NCBI GenBank assembly: GCA_904420205.1
Contig: CAJFUN010000019.1
Coordinates: 1-64,000 of the forward strand
Direction: 5' to 3'
Source of the DNA: Candidatus Parachristensenella avicola
Lineage (GTDB): Bacteria; Bacillota; Clostridia; Christensenellales; UMGS416
DNA length: 64,000 nt
Shown: positions 48,329-56,946 of the stretch, piece by piece
Numbering within the stretch: the first letter of the stretch is position 1
How the letters are laid out: each line of letters begins with the position of its first letter
The notes under the pieces: model-generated
The model's input: the letters and a program-made list of their open reading frames with translations, nothing else
Database searches by the model: none
Told to the model about the DNA's origin: nothing
Translations under genes and position numbers: made by a program

Positions 48329-51300
48329 ATGAAGCTAACCATATGGACGGGGCGGCCCGGAAGCGGGATGCGGGATAAGGTATACCGCCAGGCTGCGCAG
48401 GCCTTACTTCAGGGAAAGGACGCGCTGATCCTTGTGCCGGAGCAGTTTACCCTGGAAGGGGAGAGCTTGCTGATCCGGGCGCTGGAGCGTCCCGGATTCT
48501 TAGGGCAGCCGGTGATGAGCCCTACCCGCCTGGCTCGGGAGGTATTCGGCCGGGCCGGGCGCGCGATGCCGGAGGCGATGGATGAACGGGGCCGGGCTAT
48601 GGCGCTTCAGCGGGTAGCCGGGCAGCTGGCCTCAAGGCTGCCGCTGCTGGGACGCAGCGCCCGCAACGCCCGCTTTGCTGGGGAGCTCTCGCAGCTCATG
48701 GGCGATATGAAGCGGTTTGATATTACGGCTGAGGCCCTGCGGCAGGCGGGCAGCCATGGCAGCAAACTGCTTGCCCGCAAAAGCTGGGAGGTGGCCGAAC
48801 TCTATGGTGCCTTCAATGATTTTTTGGCGCAGCAGGGGCTGTGGGACGGAGAAGACCGGTTCAACGGGCTGATTGAGGCGCTTCCTCAAGCCGAGTGGCT
48901 GGCAGGGACGAAGGTTTGGATCGACGGGTTTGATCAGTATCCGCCCCAGTGGCTTCGGTTGATTGAGGCGCTATGCCGCCGGACTCTGGAGGTGACGGTA
49001 ACGGTTACCACCGCAGAAACGGGCGCTGCAGACGCAGAGGTCTTTTTGACCGGGGAGATGGATCTGGAGCGCCTGACCGAGCGAGCGGTGCAGGCCGGCA
49101 TCCCGGTGAGCCGGACGCATTTTAAGGGAGCGGCACGGACAAGCCTGGAACAGCTCCCGCAGCAGCTTTTTGCCTACCCTGGCGAGACGGTGGCGGATGA
49201 CGGCCGGGTGCGGGTGATGGAAGCGGCCGACGAGGAGCGAGAGGTTGAGGCGGCTTCCGCATTGGCCGATACTTTGGTGCGGGAAGGCGCTCGGTTTAAG
49301 GATATTGTCGTGGCCTGCGCCGACCTGCCGGGGCTGGGGCCTCGGGTGCGCCGGATTTTCCAGCGCTGCGGCCTGCCGGTGTTTCTGGATAACCGCATGG
49401 CCCTTTTGGAGCATCCATTGGTGGGGCTGGTGCTGTGCTGCCTGGAGGTTGCGGCCAAGCGCTGGCGGCGGGAAGATGTGCTGCGGGTGATAAAAAATCC
49501 GCTGCTAGCGGTGAACCAAAGCCAGCAGGAGGCTTTTGAAATCTATGCGGTGGCTTTTGACCTGAAGGGGCCAAGACGCTTTGGCCAGCCCTTTACCCGC
49601 CCCTGTGGGGAAGTGGATCTGGAGGAGGCGGAGCAGGCGCGGCAGAGATTGGCCGGCCCGCTTCAACACCTTCGGCGCAGCGGTACCACCGAACAGTGGG
49701 TTCGCGCGCTGGAGCAGATGATGGAGAGCTGGGAGATGGAACGGGCGCTTGAGGAATACGCTGCGCTCTGCGAGCAGCATGGCGACGGGGAGGCGGCCGC
49801 CCAATCCCGCCAGGCGATGGAAGAAATGCGAACGCTGCTGCGGCAGCTGGTTTTCCTGCTGCCGGGCGAGCAGCTGGCCGCCGTCGAGCTGGAAAGGCTG
49901 CTGGAAGCGGGATTCGGCGCCAGCCAGGTAGGTATCCTGCCCACCCGCGGGGATGCGGTGCTGGTGGGCGACGTGGGACGCACCAAAGTGTCTGAGGCGC
50001 GGCACCTGATCCTGATGGGGGCTCAAGAGGGACGGCTACCCATGCCCCATGGAGAAGGCGCGCTATTCCACGATCGGGATCTTGCGGCGCTGAACGATGC
50101 GGGATTGCCCTTGGGGCGCGACGGGCGGGTGCGCGGCGCACAATCCAAGCTGGCGGTGGTGGATGCCATCGCGCGCGCAAGCGAGAGCCTGCATGTGCTC
50201 TATGCCCGTACCGACGAGGGAGGATCGGCCTTGAACCCTTCGCCGGTGGTGTTGCGGATCTGCCGGCTGATGGGGCTGGAGGCGGAACAGGCGTCCCCCT
50301 GGGCGGCCCGCAGCCTGAACGCGCTCAAACCCGTGGTAGCCCGGGCCTTGGGCCAGCTGGCCATGGGCCGCCAAGCGCCCGGCCCATGGCGGCCGGCGCT
50401 GGCCTCTATCCGGGCCTCGGAGCAAGGCGGCCCATGGGTGGAGCGCCTGCTAGGTGGGCGGCGGGAGGAACCGGTTGGCGAGATCCGTGTGCGCAGTCTC
50501 TCCGTCTCCCGGCTGGAGGAGTATGCCCGCTGCCCTATGGCCTGGTTTATCCGCTATGGGCTGAACCCGGCCCAGTGGCCCCGGTTCACCGCCGATGCCC
50601 AGACCATCGGCTCCTTTACCCATGAGGCCATGGCAATGTTGGGGCAGCAGCCGGGCGCCCTTTCCAGCGAAGAGGCGGCAGAGGAGGCCATGGATCAGAT
50701 CACCCGGAATCTTAAGGAAAAGTGGTTTGCATCCACGCTGGAGGATACGGCCCTGGGCGACTACCTCTTTGACGTGATGAGTCAAGCCTGCCGCCGGACG
50801 GCTCGTGCCACAGCCCGGCAGATTGCGGGCGGCAGCTTTAGGCCGGCCGCCTTGGAGCTGGAACTTCCCCGGGAGGCTTCAATCCCCTTAAAGGGCGGCG
50901 GAGAGCTGCGTTTAACCGGTATCATTGACCGGGTGGACGAAGCGGGACAAGGTTGGCTGCGGGTGATCGACTATAAGACCGGCAAAAAAGCCCTGAAGCC
51001 AGAAGGGGTGCTGGACGGTACCCAGCTTCAGCTGTGGATTTATCTTCACGCCCTGCTGCAGCAGGATAAAAACCGCCGTCCGGCGGGGCTGTACTATTCT
51101 CCGGCACGAGATGAGCTGGCCCAGGGGGACCCGATGCTGGACGACCGCCCCCAAGGAATTACGGTGAATGATCCTCAGGTGGCGGAGGCCTCCGACCCCA
51201 TGGCAGGCCCGGGGGAGGAGTCGCGGATCATCGGCTTTAGGCGCAACAAGGACGGCGCCATTGCGGGGGGATGGTCGGAGCGCGACGTGCGGAATTTATG

Positions 51301-51517
51301 CCGTCTGGCTGCGGAGACGGCAGCCAGACTGGGCGAGGCAATGTGCCGCGGCGAGATAGGAGCGAGGCCAGCGGCACAGGCCTGTGAATATTGTCAATAT
51401 AGCGCTTTCTGCCAGCGGCAGATCGATCCGCCCGCTCCGGCGGCCCGCCCGGATAAGGGAGCGGTACGCGCCGCCCTGGACGGAGGAAAGGAGGAAGAAC
51501 ATGCCGAGGTGGACTGA
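48329..51517 (+). CDS. addB: AddB subunit of ATP-dependent helicase-nuclease
   Basis: The protein has 1062 residues. The N-terminus 'IWTGRPGSGMRDKV' aligns with the AddB Walker A loop, but the invariant Lys is Met14. UvrD-like motifs follow ('LILVPEQFTLEGE', 'VWIDGFDQYPP', 'GRTKVSEARHLILMGAQEG'). The RecB-family nuclease domain has 'ELRLTGIIDRVD...LRVIDYKTGKK'. The four Cys of the Fe-S staple are one in 'EYARCPMAWF' and three in 'CEYCQYSAFC'. With AddA it resects double-strand breaks to a Chi-type site for RecA. GGGAGG precedes the ATG. The last 17 nt overlap addA. Confidence 0.92.
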   Translation: MKLTIWTGRPGSGMRDKVYRQAAQALLQGKDALILVPEQFTLEGESLLIRALERPGFLGQPVMSPTRLAREVFGRAGRAMPEAMDERGRAMALQRVAGQLASRLPLLGRSARNARFAGELSQLMGDMKRFDITAEALRQAGSHGSKLLARKSWEVAELYGAFNDFLAQQGLWDGEDRFNGLIEALPQAEWLAGTKVWIDGFDQYPPQWLRLIEALCRRTLEVTVTVTTAETGAADAEVFLTGEMDLERLTERAVQAGIPVSRTHFKGAARTSLEQLPQQLFAYPGETVADDGRVRVMEAADEEREVEAASALADTLVREGARFKDIVVACADLPGLGPRVRRIFQRCGLPVFLDNRMALLEHPLVGLVLCCLEVAAKRWRREDVLRVIKNPLLAVNQSQQEAFEIYAVAFDLKGPRRFGQPFTRPCGEVDLEEAEQARQRLAGPLQHLRRSGTTEQWVRALEQMMESWEMERALEEYAALCEQHGDGEAAAQSRQAMEEMRTLLRQLVFLLPGEQLAAVELERLLEAGFGASQVGILPTRGDAVLVGDVGRTKVSEARHLILMGAQEGRLPMPHGEGALFHDRDLAALNDAGLPLGRDGRVRGAQSKLAVVDAIARASESLHVLYARTDEGGSALNPSPVVLRICRLMGLEAEQASPWAARSLNALKPVVARALGQLAMGRQAPGPWRPALASIRASEQGGPWVERLLGGRREEPVGEIRVRSLSVSRLEEYARCPMAWFIRYGLNPAQWPRFTADAQTIGSFTHEAMAMLGQQPGALSSEEAAEEAMDQITRNLKEKWFASTLEDTALGDYLFDVMSQACRRTARATARQIAGGSFRPAALELELPREASIPLKGGGELRLTGIIDRVDEAGQGWLRVIDYKTGKKALKPEGVLDGTQLQLWIYLHALLQQDKNRRPAGLYYSPARDELAQGDPMLDDRPQGITVNDPQVAEASDPMAGPGEESRIIGFRRNKDGAIAGGWSERDVRNLCRLAAETAARLGEAMCRGEIGARPAAQACEYCQYSAFCQRQIDPPAPAARPDKGAVRAALDGGKEEEHAEVD

Positions 51518-54500
51518 GCAGCAGCAAGCGGTCATCGATACCCGCGGCATGTCGCAGATGGTATCAGCCGCTGCGGGCAGCGGCAAGACGGCGGTAATGA
51601 CGGAGCATGTGATCCGCCTGGTGGAGGAAGGGGTGGACATTGCCTCTATGGCGATCGTCACCTTTACCCAGGCGGCGGCCGGAGAGATGCGTCAGCGCAT
51701 CAGCGACCGGCTGGAAGCGGCCATGGAGCGCAAGCCACGGCTGCGAGGGCAGCTGGAGAGGCTGGACGACGCATGGATCAGCACCTTTCATGCGCTCTGC
51801 ACCCGGATTATTACCCGGTATGGTGCGGTGGCGCAATTACCGCCCGGACTAACGGCGGCCAGCGAGGAAGAGCAAACCTTGCTGTGGCAGGATGCCATAG
51901 ACGACGCGATGGAAGCGGCGTTTGCCCTTAAGGATCCTGGCCTTATGCTACTGGCCCGGGGCTGGGGCGGGCGGGATGGCCGCGGGGTGGCAGCTCCGGT
52001 GCGCCAGCTATATGAATACGTTATGGCCCGCCCTCAGGGACTTTCGCTCCTGCCGCAGATGGCGGAAGCCTATGCCAGGCAGGCGGAACATCCGGAAGAC
52101 AGCCTTTGGCAGCAGGCGGTGAATGAAGAACGCGCCAGGCTCCTTTCGGCCTGCCAGAGCCTGCTAACCCAAGCGCTGGCCCTATGCCACGAGCCCGGTG
52201 GGCCGGCCGGCTATGAGAAGAGCCTGCAGGACGATCTGGCTGCCCTGAATGAAGGACGGCGATTCCAGACCCTGCGGGGCAAGCGCAAGAGCGACAACCC
52301 CGAGCTGACCCGTCAAGCCAAGGCCCTGCGCGACAGGGCTAAAGCTCTTTATGAAAAGCGGTTGCTGCCGTTGGACGATCTAAATGCTGCGGACATGGAC
52401 GTCATGATCCCGGCCGTGCAGGCACTTGCAGAGCTGACCCAGGACACAGCCCGGCGCTATGCCCTCTTGAAGGAGGAACGGGGCGTCATGGATTTTTCCG
52501 ATATGGAGCATTTTGCCCTGCGGGCGCTGGAGCAGGAAAATGTGGCTGACGAGCTGCGCGACAGCTTTTCCATGGTGTTAGTCGATGAATATCAGGATAC
52601 CAACCGCGTGCAGGAGGCGATCCTAAACCGGATCAGCCGACCAGACAACCTTTTCACCGTTGGGGATGTGAAACAGGCGATTTATGGCTTCCGCCAGGCG
52701 GAACCGGGATTATTCCTAGCCCGGTGCGCTTTGCCGGAGGATGCTTCCCGGCGGATGACGCGGCTGTCCCATAATTTTCGTTCCGCGCCCGGCGTGGTGG
52801 ATTTTGTCAATACGGTGTTTGGCTGCCTGATGACCCGGGAGCGCGGTGGTGTGGACTATACCGAAGCGGAGAGGCTGCATTGCCGGGCGCCCAGGCCTGA
52901 CGAAGAGGAGCCTGGCCCGCAGGTGGAGTTCTTGCTGGTGGGGCCCGCCGAGGAGGAGGATGAGGAGGAGCCTCTGGCCGAAATGAGCCGCATTGAGCAG
53001 CAGGCGATGGCCGCTGCGGAGGTAATTCAAAAGCGGATGGGGCGGCCTATCTACGACGGCAAATTAGGCGGTTTCCGCACCTGCCGGTGGAGCGACTTTG
53101 CGATTTTAATGCGCTCGCGCCAGGGAAAAACTGCGCCGGTGGCCCAGGTGCTCGAGCAGCAGGGCATTGCGGCTTATGCGCTGGGCGGAGGCGGTTGGAG
53201 CCAGCAGCTTGAGGTGGAGCAGACCATCGATCTATTGCGGCTGCTGGACAACCGTCATCGCGACTTGGAGCTGATGTGCGTAATGCGTTCGGCTTTCGGC
53301 GGGTTTTCCCTGCGGGAGCTGTGGGCTATCCGCAGGGCCCATCCGTTGGGCAGTTATGAGGCGGCGACGGAAGACATGGCCTGCCAAGAAGGCGAGCTGC
53401 CAAGGAAAACCCGAGAATTCCTGTCTAAGCTGGAGGCATGGCGGGAGGATGCGAGGGTGCTGGCCACGCCGGAGCTGATTTGGAAGGTGCTGGATGAAAG
53501 CGGATATTACGATCTGTTAGGGGCGCTGCCGGGCGGAGATGTGCGCCAGGGCAACTTACGGCTTCTGATGGAGAAGGCCAGAGCCTTGGCCGGCACGCGC
53601 AACCAGGGGCTTTATGGTCTGCTGCGCCATCTGGAGCGCTTGGCTCAGGGCCAAGGCGATACCAGCCTAGCTATTACGCTGCCGGAGAATGCCGACGTAG
53701 TGCGGGTCACCACGATCCATGGATCCAAGGGGTTGGAATATCCGGTGGTGATCCTCATGGATTTGGATAAGGCCATGAACAACCAAGGCCGCAATGCCGA
53801 CCGCATCCAGATGGATGAGACGATGGGCTTCGGCTTGAAGGCGCTGCTGGTGGGCCAGCGGCGCTGGCATGACACGCTTTCCCGGGAGGCCATGGCCATG
53901 GCCTCCCGGCGCCGAGAGATTTCAGAGGAAGTACGGGTGCTCTACGTGGCGCTTACCCGCGCGCGGGAATCGCTGGTGTTGATTGGTTCAGCCAAGGGAC
54001 TGGACCGCAAGCTGAAGGGATGGGCCCTGCCTTTAGAGGCTGCCTTGGAGGCTGGAGAAGGGTGCTATCTAAACTGGCTAGGCCCCATCCTTCTGCGCTG
54101 TTCGGGAGCGGAGACGCTGCGGGAGCGTGCGGGACTAAGCCCGGAGCCGGAGTTTGCCTGCCCGGTGCGGGTGACGATGGAACAAGCCCCCCGGCCCCGT
54201 CGCCTGGCGATGCCGCCCCTGGGAAGCTTGGGCGAGCCCGACCCCCAAAGGATGGCAGACTTTGCCTGGCATTACCCATACCGTACCGGCCTGCCGGCCA
54301 AAATTGCCGCTACAGACCGGGTAAAGCCGGCGGACAGGGTGATGACCCGCCCCGGGCCCGCCGGACGCTTTACCGCTGCCCAGCGGGGAACCTTTACCCA
54401 CCAGGTGCTGGAGCGGCTAGAGCGCGATCCTGTGGAAACCGCGCGTCGCCTGGCAGAGCAGGGGCTAATCCCGAAGGAAGCTTTGGCGGAAATCCACTAT

Positions 54501-54878
54501 GACTGGCTGGAAGCCTGGCTGCAGCATCCCCTGTGGGCCCGGGCCCAGTCTTCGAGCTATCTGGCGCGGGAGCTTCCCTTTAACCTTCAGCTAAGAGCGA
54601 TGGAAGCCTTGGATGAGCCGGATGGGGATCCGGTCATGGTGCAGGGCGTCATTGATTTGGCCTTTTTGGAGGGGGATCAATGGGTGCTGGTGGATTACAA
54701 GACCGGTGATGTGCTGCCGGGCATGGAGCAGGCCTATCTTTCCCACTATGCGCCGCAGATCAAGCTTTACCGGTTGGCGCTGGAGCGGCTGACGGACAGG
54801 CCGGTGCGGGAGGCTGGATTGTATATTTTACCACGAGCGATCTATTTACCTTTAGGAGGAGAAGATGCAGGCGTGTGA
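51501..54878 (+). CDS. addA: AddA subunit of ATP-dependent helicase-nuclease
   Basis: The protein has 1125 residues, somewhat shorter than the ~1230 of Bacillus. UvrD/SF1A helicase motifs are in order: 'WTEQQQAVIDTRG' (Q), 'SAAAGSGKTAVM' (I), 'IVTFTQAAAGEMRQRI' (Ia), 'MVLVDEYQDTNRVQ' (II), 'FTVGDVKQAIYGFRQAEP' (III), 'RVTTIHGSKGLEYPVV' (V) and 'VRVLYVALTRARESLVL' (VI). The C-terminal nuclease domain has 'GVIDLAFLEGDQWVLVDYKTGD'. ATG 51501 follows AGGAGGAAG inside addB. It is coupled to addB upstream and to the GNAT gene downstream (14-nt overlap). Confidence 0.96.
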   Translation: MPRWTEQQQAVIDTRGMSQMVSAAAGSGKTAVMTEHVIRLVEEGVDIASMAIVTFTQAAAGEMRQRISDRLEAAMERKPRLRGQLERLDDAWISTFHALCTRIITRYGAVAQLPPGLTAASEEEQTLLWQDAIDDAMEAAFALKDPGLMLLARGWGGRDGRGVAAPVRQLYEYVMARPQGLSLLPQMAEAYARQAEHPEDSLWQQAVNEERARLLSACQSLLTQALALCHEPGGPAGYEKSLQDDLAALNEGRRFQTLRGKRKSDNPELTRQAKALRDRAKALYEKRLLPLDDLNAADMDVMIPAVQALAELTQDTARRYALLKEERGVMDFSDMEHFALRALEQENVADELRDSFSMVLVDEYQDTNRVQEAILNRISRPDNLFTVGDVKQAIYGFRQAEPGLFLARCALPEDASRRMTRLSHNFRSAPGVVDFVNTVFGCLMTRERGGVDYTEAERLHCRAPRPDEEEPGPQVEFLLVGPAEEEDEEEPLAEMSRIEQQAMAAAEVIQKRMGRPIYDGKLGGFRTCRWSDFAILMRSRQGKTAPVAQVLEQQGIAAYALGGGGWSQQLEVEQTIDLLRLLDNRHRDLELMCVMRSAFGGFSLRELWAIRRAHPLGSYEAATEDMACQEGELPRKTREFLSKLEAWREDARVLATPELIWKVLDESGYYDLLGALPGGDVRQGNLRLLMEKARALAGTRNQGLYGLLRHLERLAQGQGDTSLAITLPENADVVRVTTIHGSKGLEYPVVILMDLDKAMNNQGRNADRIQMDETMGFGLKALLVGQRRWHDTLSREAMAMASRRREISEEVRVLYVALTRARESLVLIGSAKGLDRKLKGWALPLEAALEAGEGCYLNWLGPILLRCSGAETLRERAGLSPEPEFACPVRVTMEQAPRPRRLAMPPLGSLGEPDPQRMADFAWHYPYRTGLPAKIAATDRVKPADRVMTRPGPAGRFTAAQRGTFTHQVLERLERDPVETARRLAEQGLIPKEALAEIHYDWLEAWLQHPLWARAQSSSYLARELPFNLQLRAMEALDEPDGDPVMVQGVIDLAFLEGDQWVLVDYKTGDVLPGMEQAYLSHYAPQIKLYRLALERLTDRPVREAGLYILPRAIYLPLGGEDAGV

Positions 54879-55539
54879 TCAAATTCTTTATTTTCTGGGG
54901 TGGCCTTGGGGCCAGCGCCTGGGCGTGCGTACAGACGACGAGCTTTCAGAGGACTATCCGGCGCTGCTCATACGAGGAAAAGGGGTTTGCGTGGTTTCTT
55001 TGGCCCCAGAGCTGGAGGAAGCAGCCGAACCGGTAGCGGCATGGCTTGCTCCGGAAACCTGCGGAGAGGAGCTGGCGGCCTTTTTGTTCGAGGAGGATGC
55101 GCCATTGGCTTTGGAGACGGCCTGGTTCCTGATTCCAGGTACAGAAGGCGTCCGGCCGGTTCCGGCCAGGGGAGAGATCCGTTTTGATCCGCCGGCCGCG
55201 GATATCCGCGCCTTTGCCGCGTCGATGCCCGAAGCGGATTGGCTGCGGGGCGGCCTTGCGCCCTATGCTCGGGCTTGCGGAGTTTATGACGGCGGCAGGT
55301 TAATGGCGCTGGCCGGCGGGCGGTTGCTCAGCGGCGTGCTGGATCTGAGCTTTGTTACGCATCCCGCCTGCCGAGGGCAAGGCTTTGGTTCAGCCGCCAT
55401 CTCGGCGATGGTCGCGGCCTATCCACGGGCGTTGCCTCTTTGGCGATCTGAAGCGAGCAACGAAGCCTCCCTTTCGGCCGCCCATCGGATGGGATTTACT
55501 GAGTACTTGATTCAGGAGGGGATCATAATTCAAAGTTAA
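54865..55539 (+). CDS. GNAT-family N-acetyltransferase
   Basis: The protein has 224 residues. The C-terminal half holds the acetyl-CoA fold: 'LDLSFVTHPACRGQGFGSAAISAMVA' with the R/Q-x-x-G-x-G/A loop, then 'LPLWRSEASNEASLSAAHRMGFTEYL'. The N-terminal ~110 residues are an extra, poorly conserved domain, as in GNAT proteins of the clostridial 'FR47/ZK1' style. The substrate is unknown. TTAGGAGG within the addA end precedes the ATG, and the 14-nt overlap implies coupling, although a link to DNA repair is not otherwise suggested. Confidence 0.8.
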   Translation: MQACDQILYFLGWPWGQRLGVRTDDELSEDYPALLIRGKGVCVVSLAPELEEAAEPVAAWLAPETCGEELAAFLFEEDAPLALETAWFLIPGTEGVRPVPARGEIRFDPPAADIRAFAASMPEADWLRGGLAPYARACGVYDGGRLMALAGGRLLSGVLDLSFVTHPACRGQGFGSAAISAMVAAYPRALPLWRSEASNEASLSAAHRMGFTEYLIQEGIIIQS

Positions 55540-55572
55540 CATTAAAGAATTGAAATATAAAATAAAAAAATA

Positions 55573-55607
55573 AAAAAGAGACATTGACAAATGCAATGTC
55601 TCTTTTT
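55573..55607 (+). terminator. Terminator of the addBA-GNAT operon
   Basis: A 14-bp stem (55573-55586 with 55594-55607, 7-nt loop) ends in T5. The same bases hold the next promoter. Confidence 0.88.
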
Positions 55608-55612
55608 ATAAT
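55584..55612 (+). promoter_or_regulatory. Perfect consensus sigma-A promoter inside the terminator
   Basis: TTGACA (55584-55589), a 17-bp spacer and TATAAT (55607-55612) form the full consensus. The -35 spans the end of the terminator's left arm and its loop, and the -10 begins at its last T. The ATG at 55646 is 33 bp on. Confidence 0.8.
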
Positions 55613-55645
55613 GGGGGCAAATGGCAATAAGAGGAGGATGTAGCC

Positions 55646-56530
55646 ATGACATTGGAAGCGATACTAAGAGCGGTGCAGGAAAATCGCATGTCGCCGGAGG
55701 AGGCCGGCGCGCTGATCAGCCAGCTGCAGGGGAAGGATGGCGAAAAGGGCACGGAACGGAAGACGGCGGCGGAGGGCGAACGGCAAGCCTATGTGGGCAA
55801 TATCGCAGGCAACCTATCGCATGGCGTGCAAGGAATCCTGCGGGGACATGTAGGCGGCGACGTAGAAGGCGATATTGCCGGCAGCATGACCGGCAACGTG
55901 GGCGGCGACGTGAAAGGCGGTATTCAGGGGAGTCTGCAAGGCAGCGTGGGCGGCGACGTGAAGGGGCCGATCCAAGGCACGGTGAAAGGCAACGTGGGCG
56001 GCGGTGTGCAGGGCAGCCTGAGCGGCAGCATGACCGGCAGCATCGGGGGCGACCTGGCTGGCGCGCTTAGCGGCCGGCTGACCGGCAATGTGGGCGGCGA
56101 TATCCATGGAGGCGTTTATCCTAACGCGGAAGAAGCGCCTGCGCTTAAGGGAAGCGTAGGCGGCGATGTCCGCGGCCCGGTGGAAGGGATGATTGACGGA
56201 AACGTGGGAGGATGCCTCTGCCAAGGAATAACCGGAAAGGTTACCGGGGCGGTAGGGGCGGTTATCGGCGAGCTTAAAGGCGAAACCGGCGAGGTCTGCG
56301 CGCGCATCAAAGGAAACGTAAGCGGCACAGTGCATGGCCCGGTAGGTAAGCGCATCAGCCTGGCGCAGCGCCGCGCCGATCCGACCGTCATTGAAGGCGA
56401 TGTGACCGGGCGGATTGAAGGCGACGTATACGGCAATATCCAAGGTGCGGTCAGCGGCGTCATTGCCGGCCGTGTGCATGGAAAAATCAGCGGACCGGTT
56501 ACCGGCTCCGTTCGAGGCTATGACAAATAG
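55646..56530 (+). CDS. Tetrapeptide-repeat (hydrophobic-x-Gly-x) protein 1 with SHOCT-like N-motif
   Basis: The protein has 294 residues. Residues 1-29 form a short helical motif 'LEAILRAVQENRMSPEEAGALI', like SHOCT-type oligomerisation motifs. After a charged linker, residues about 61-157 and 165-292 consist of a four-residue repeat, hydrophobic-x-Gly-x: for example 'VGGDVEGDIAGSMTGNVGGD'. The hydrophobic position is V/I/L/M and the last is mostly D, S, N, T, K or P. A non-repeat insert around residues 158-164 and another near 240-255 ('RISLAQRRADP') break it. The pattern recalls bactofilin segments (VxGxI) but is much more regular. No signal peptide is present. A strong promoter and GAGGAGG RBS suggest high expression. 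Structure (beta-solenoid or sheet-stacking) is inference. Confidence 0.6.
   Translation: MTLEAILRAVQENRMSPEEAGALISQLQGKDGEKGTERKTAAEGERQAYVGNIAGNLSHGVQGILRGHVGGDVEGDIAGSMTGNVGGDVKGGIQGSLQGSVGGDVKGPIQGTVKGNVGGGVQGSLSGSMTGSIGGDLAGALSGRLTGNVGGDIHGGVYPNAEEAPALKGSVGGDVRGPVEGMIDGNVGGCLCQGITGKVTGAVGAVIGELKGETGEVCARIKGNVSGTVHGPVGKRISLAQRRADPTVIEGDVTGRIEGDVYGNIQGAVSGVIAGRVHGKISGPVTGSVRGYDK
55829..56520 (+). repeat. 12-bp-period coding repeat (phi-x-Gly-x units)
   Basis: The DNA has a 12-bp periodicity with recurrent GGCGGCGACGTG- and GGCAGC-type words, encoding the tetrapeptide repeats of the preceding gene product. Units vary at the DNA level more than at the key Gly and hydrophobic positions, so selection on protein pattern is likely. 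Confidence 0.75.
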
Positions 56531-56559
56531 AAGGCGATTTCAGAAAAGGAGGAACGAAA

Positions 56560-56931
56560 ATGGAACAGGATCATATGTATCCGGCGCCCAGCACCTGTCC
56601 GGTGTGCGGAAGCAATCTTCATATTACGCAGCTGAACTGCCCGCGGTGCCATACGCGGCTGGAGGGCAACTTCTATCCCGGCCCGCTGGGCAAGCTGAAC
56701 GCTGAGCAGTGCCGCTTTGTGGAGGTGTTCCTGGCAACCCGCGGAAACCTGCGGGAAGCGGGCAAGATCCTGGGGCTGTCTTATCCCACCATGCGGCTGC
56801 GGTTAGACGATATTCTGGCGGTGATGGGCGTCAGCGCTCCGCAGCCGACGCCGCAATCGGTACTGGAGCAGCTGCAAAAGGGCGAAATGACACTGGAAGA
56901 GGCAATGGCTCACTTTTCACAAGAGCCATAG
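56560..56931 (+). CDS. DUF2089 zinc-ribbon/HTH regulator
   Basis: The protein has 123 residues. A zinc ribbon 'CPVCGSNLHITQLNCPRC' is followed by 'TRLEGNFYPGPLGKLNAEQCRFVEVFLATRGNLREAGKILGLSYPTMRLRLDDILAVMG', which is the DUF2089 domain with a sigma-70-region-4-like helix-turn-helix. The C-terminal ~25 residues 'QSVLEQLQKGEMTLEEAMAHF' are the same SHOCT-like helical motif that begins both flanking repeat proteins. It is probably a DNA-binding regulator of this operon or an assembly partner. AAAGGAGGAACG precedes the ATG, 29 nt after the first repeat gene and 15 nt before the second. Confidence 0.85.
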   Translation: MEQDHMYPAPSTCPVCGSNLHITQLNCPRCHTRLEGNFYPGPLGKLNAEQCRFVEVFLATRGNLREAGKILGLSYPTMRLRLDDILAVMGVSAPQPTPQSVLEQLQKGEMTLEEAMAHFSQEP

Positions 56932-56946
56932 GAGAGGAGAAAGAGG

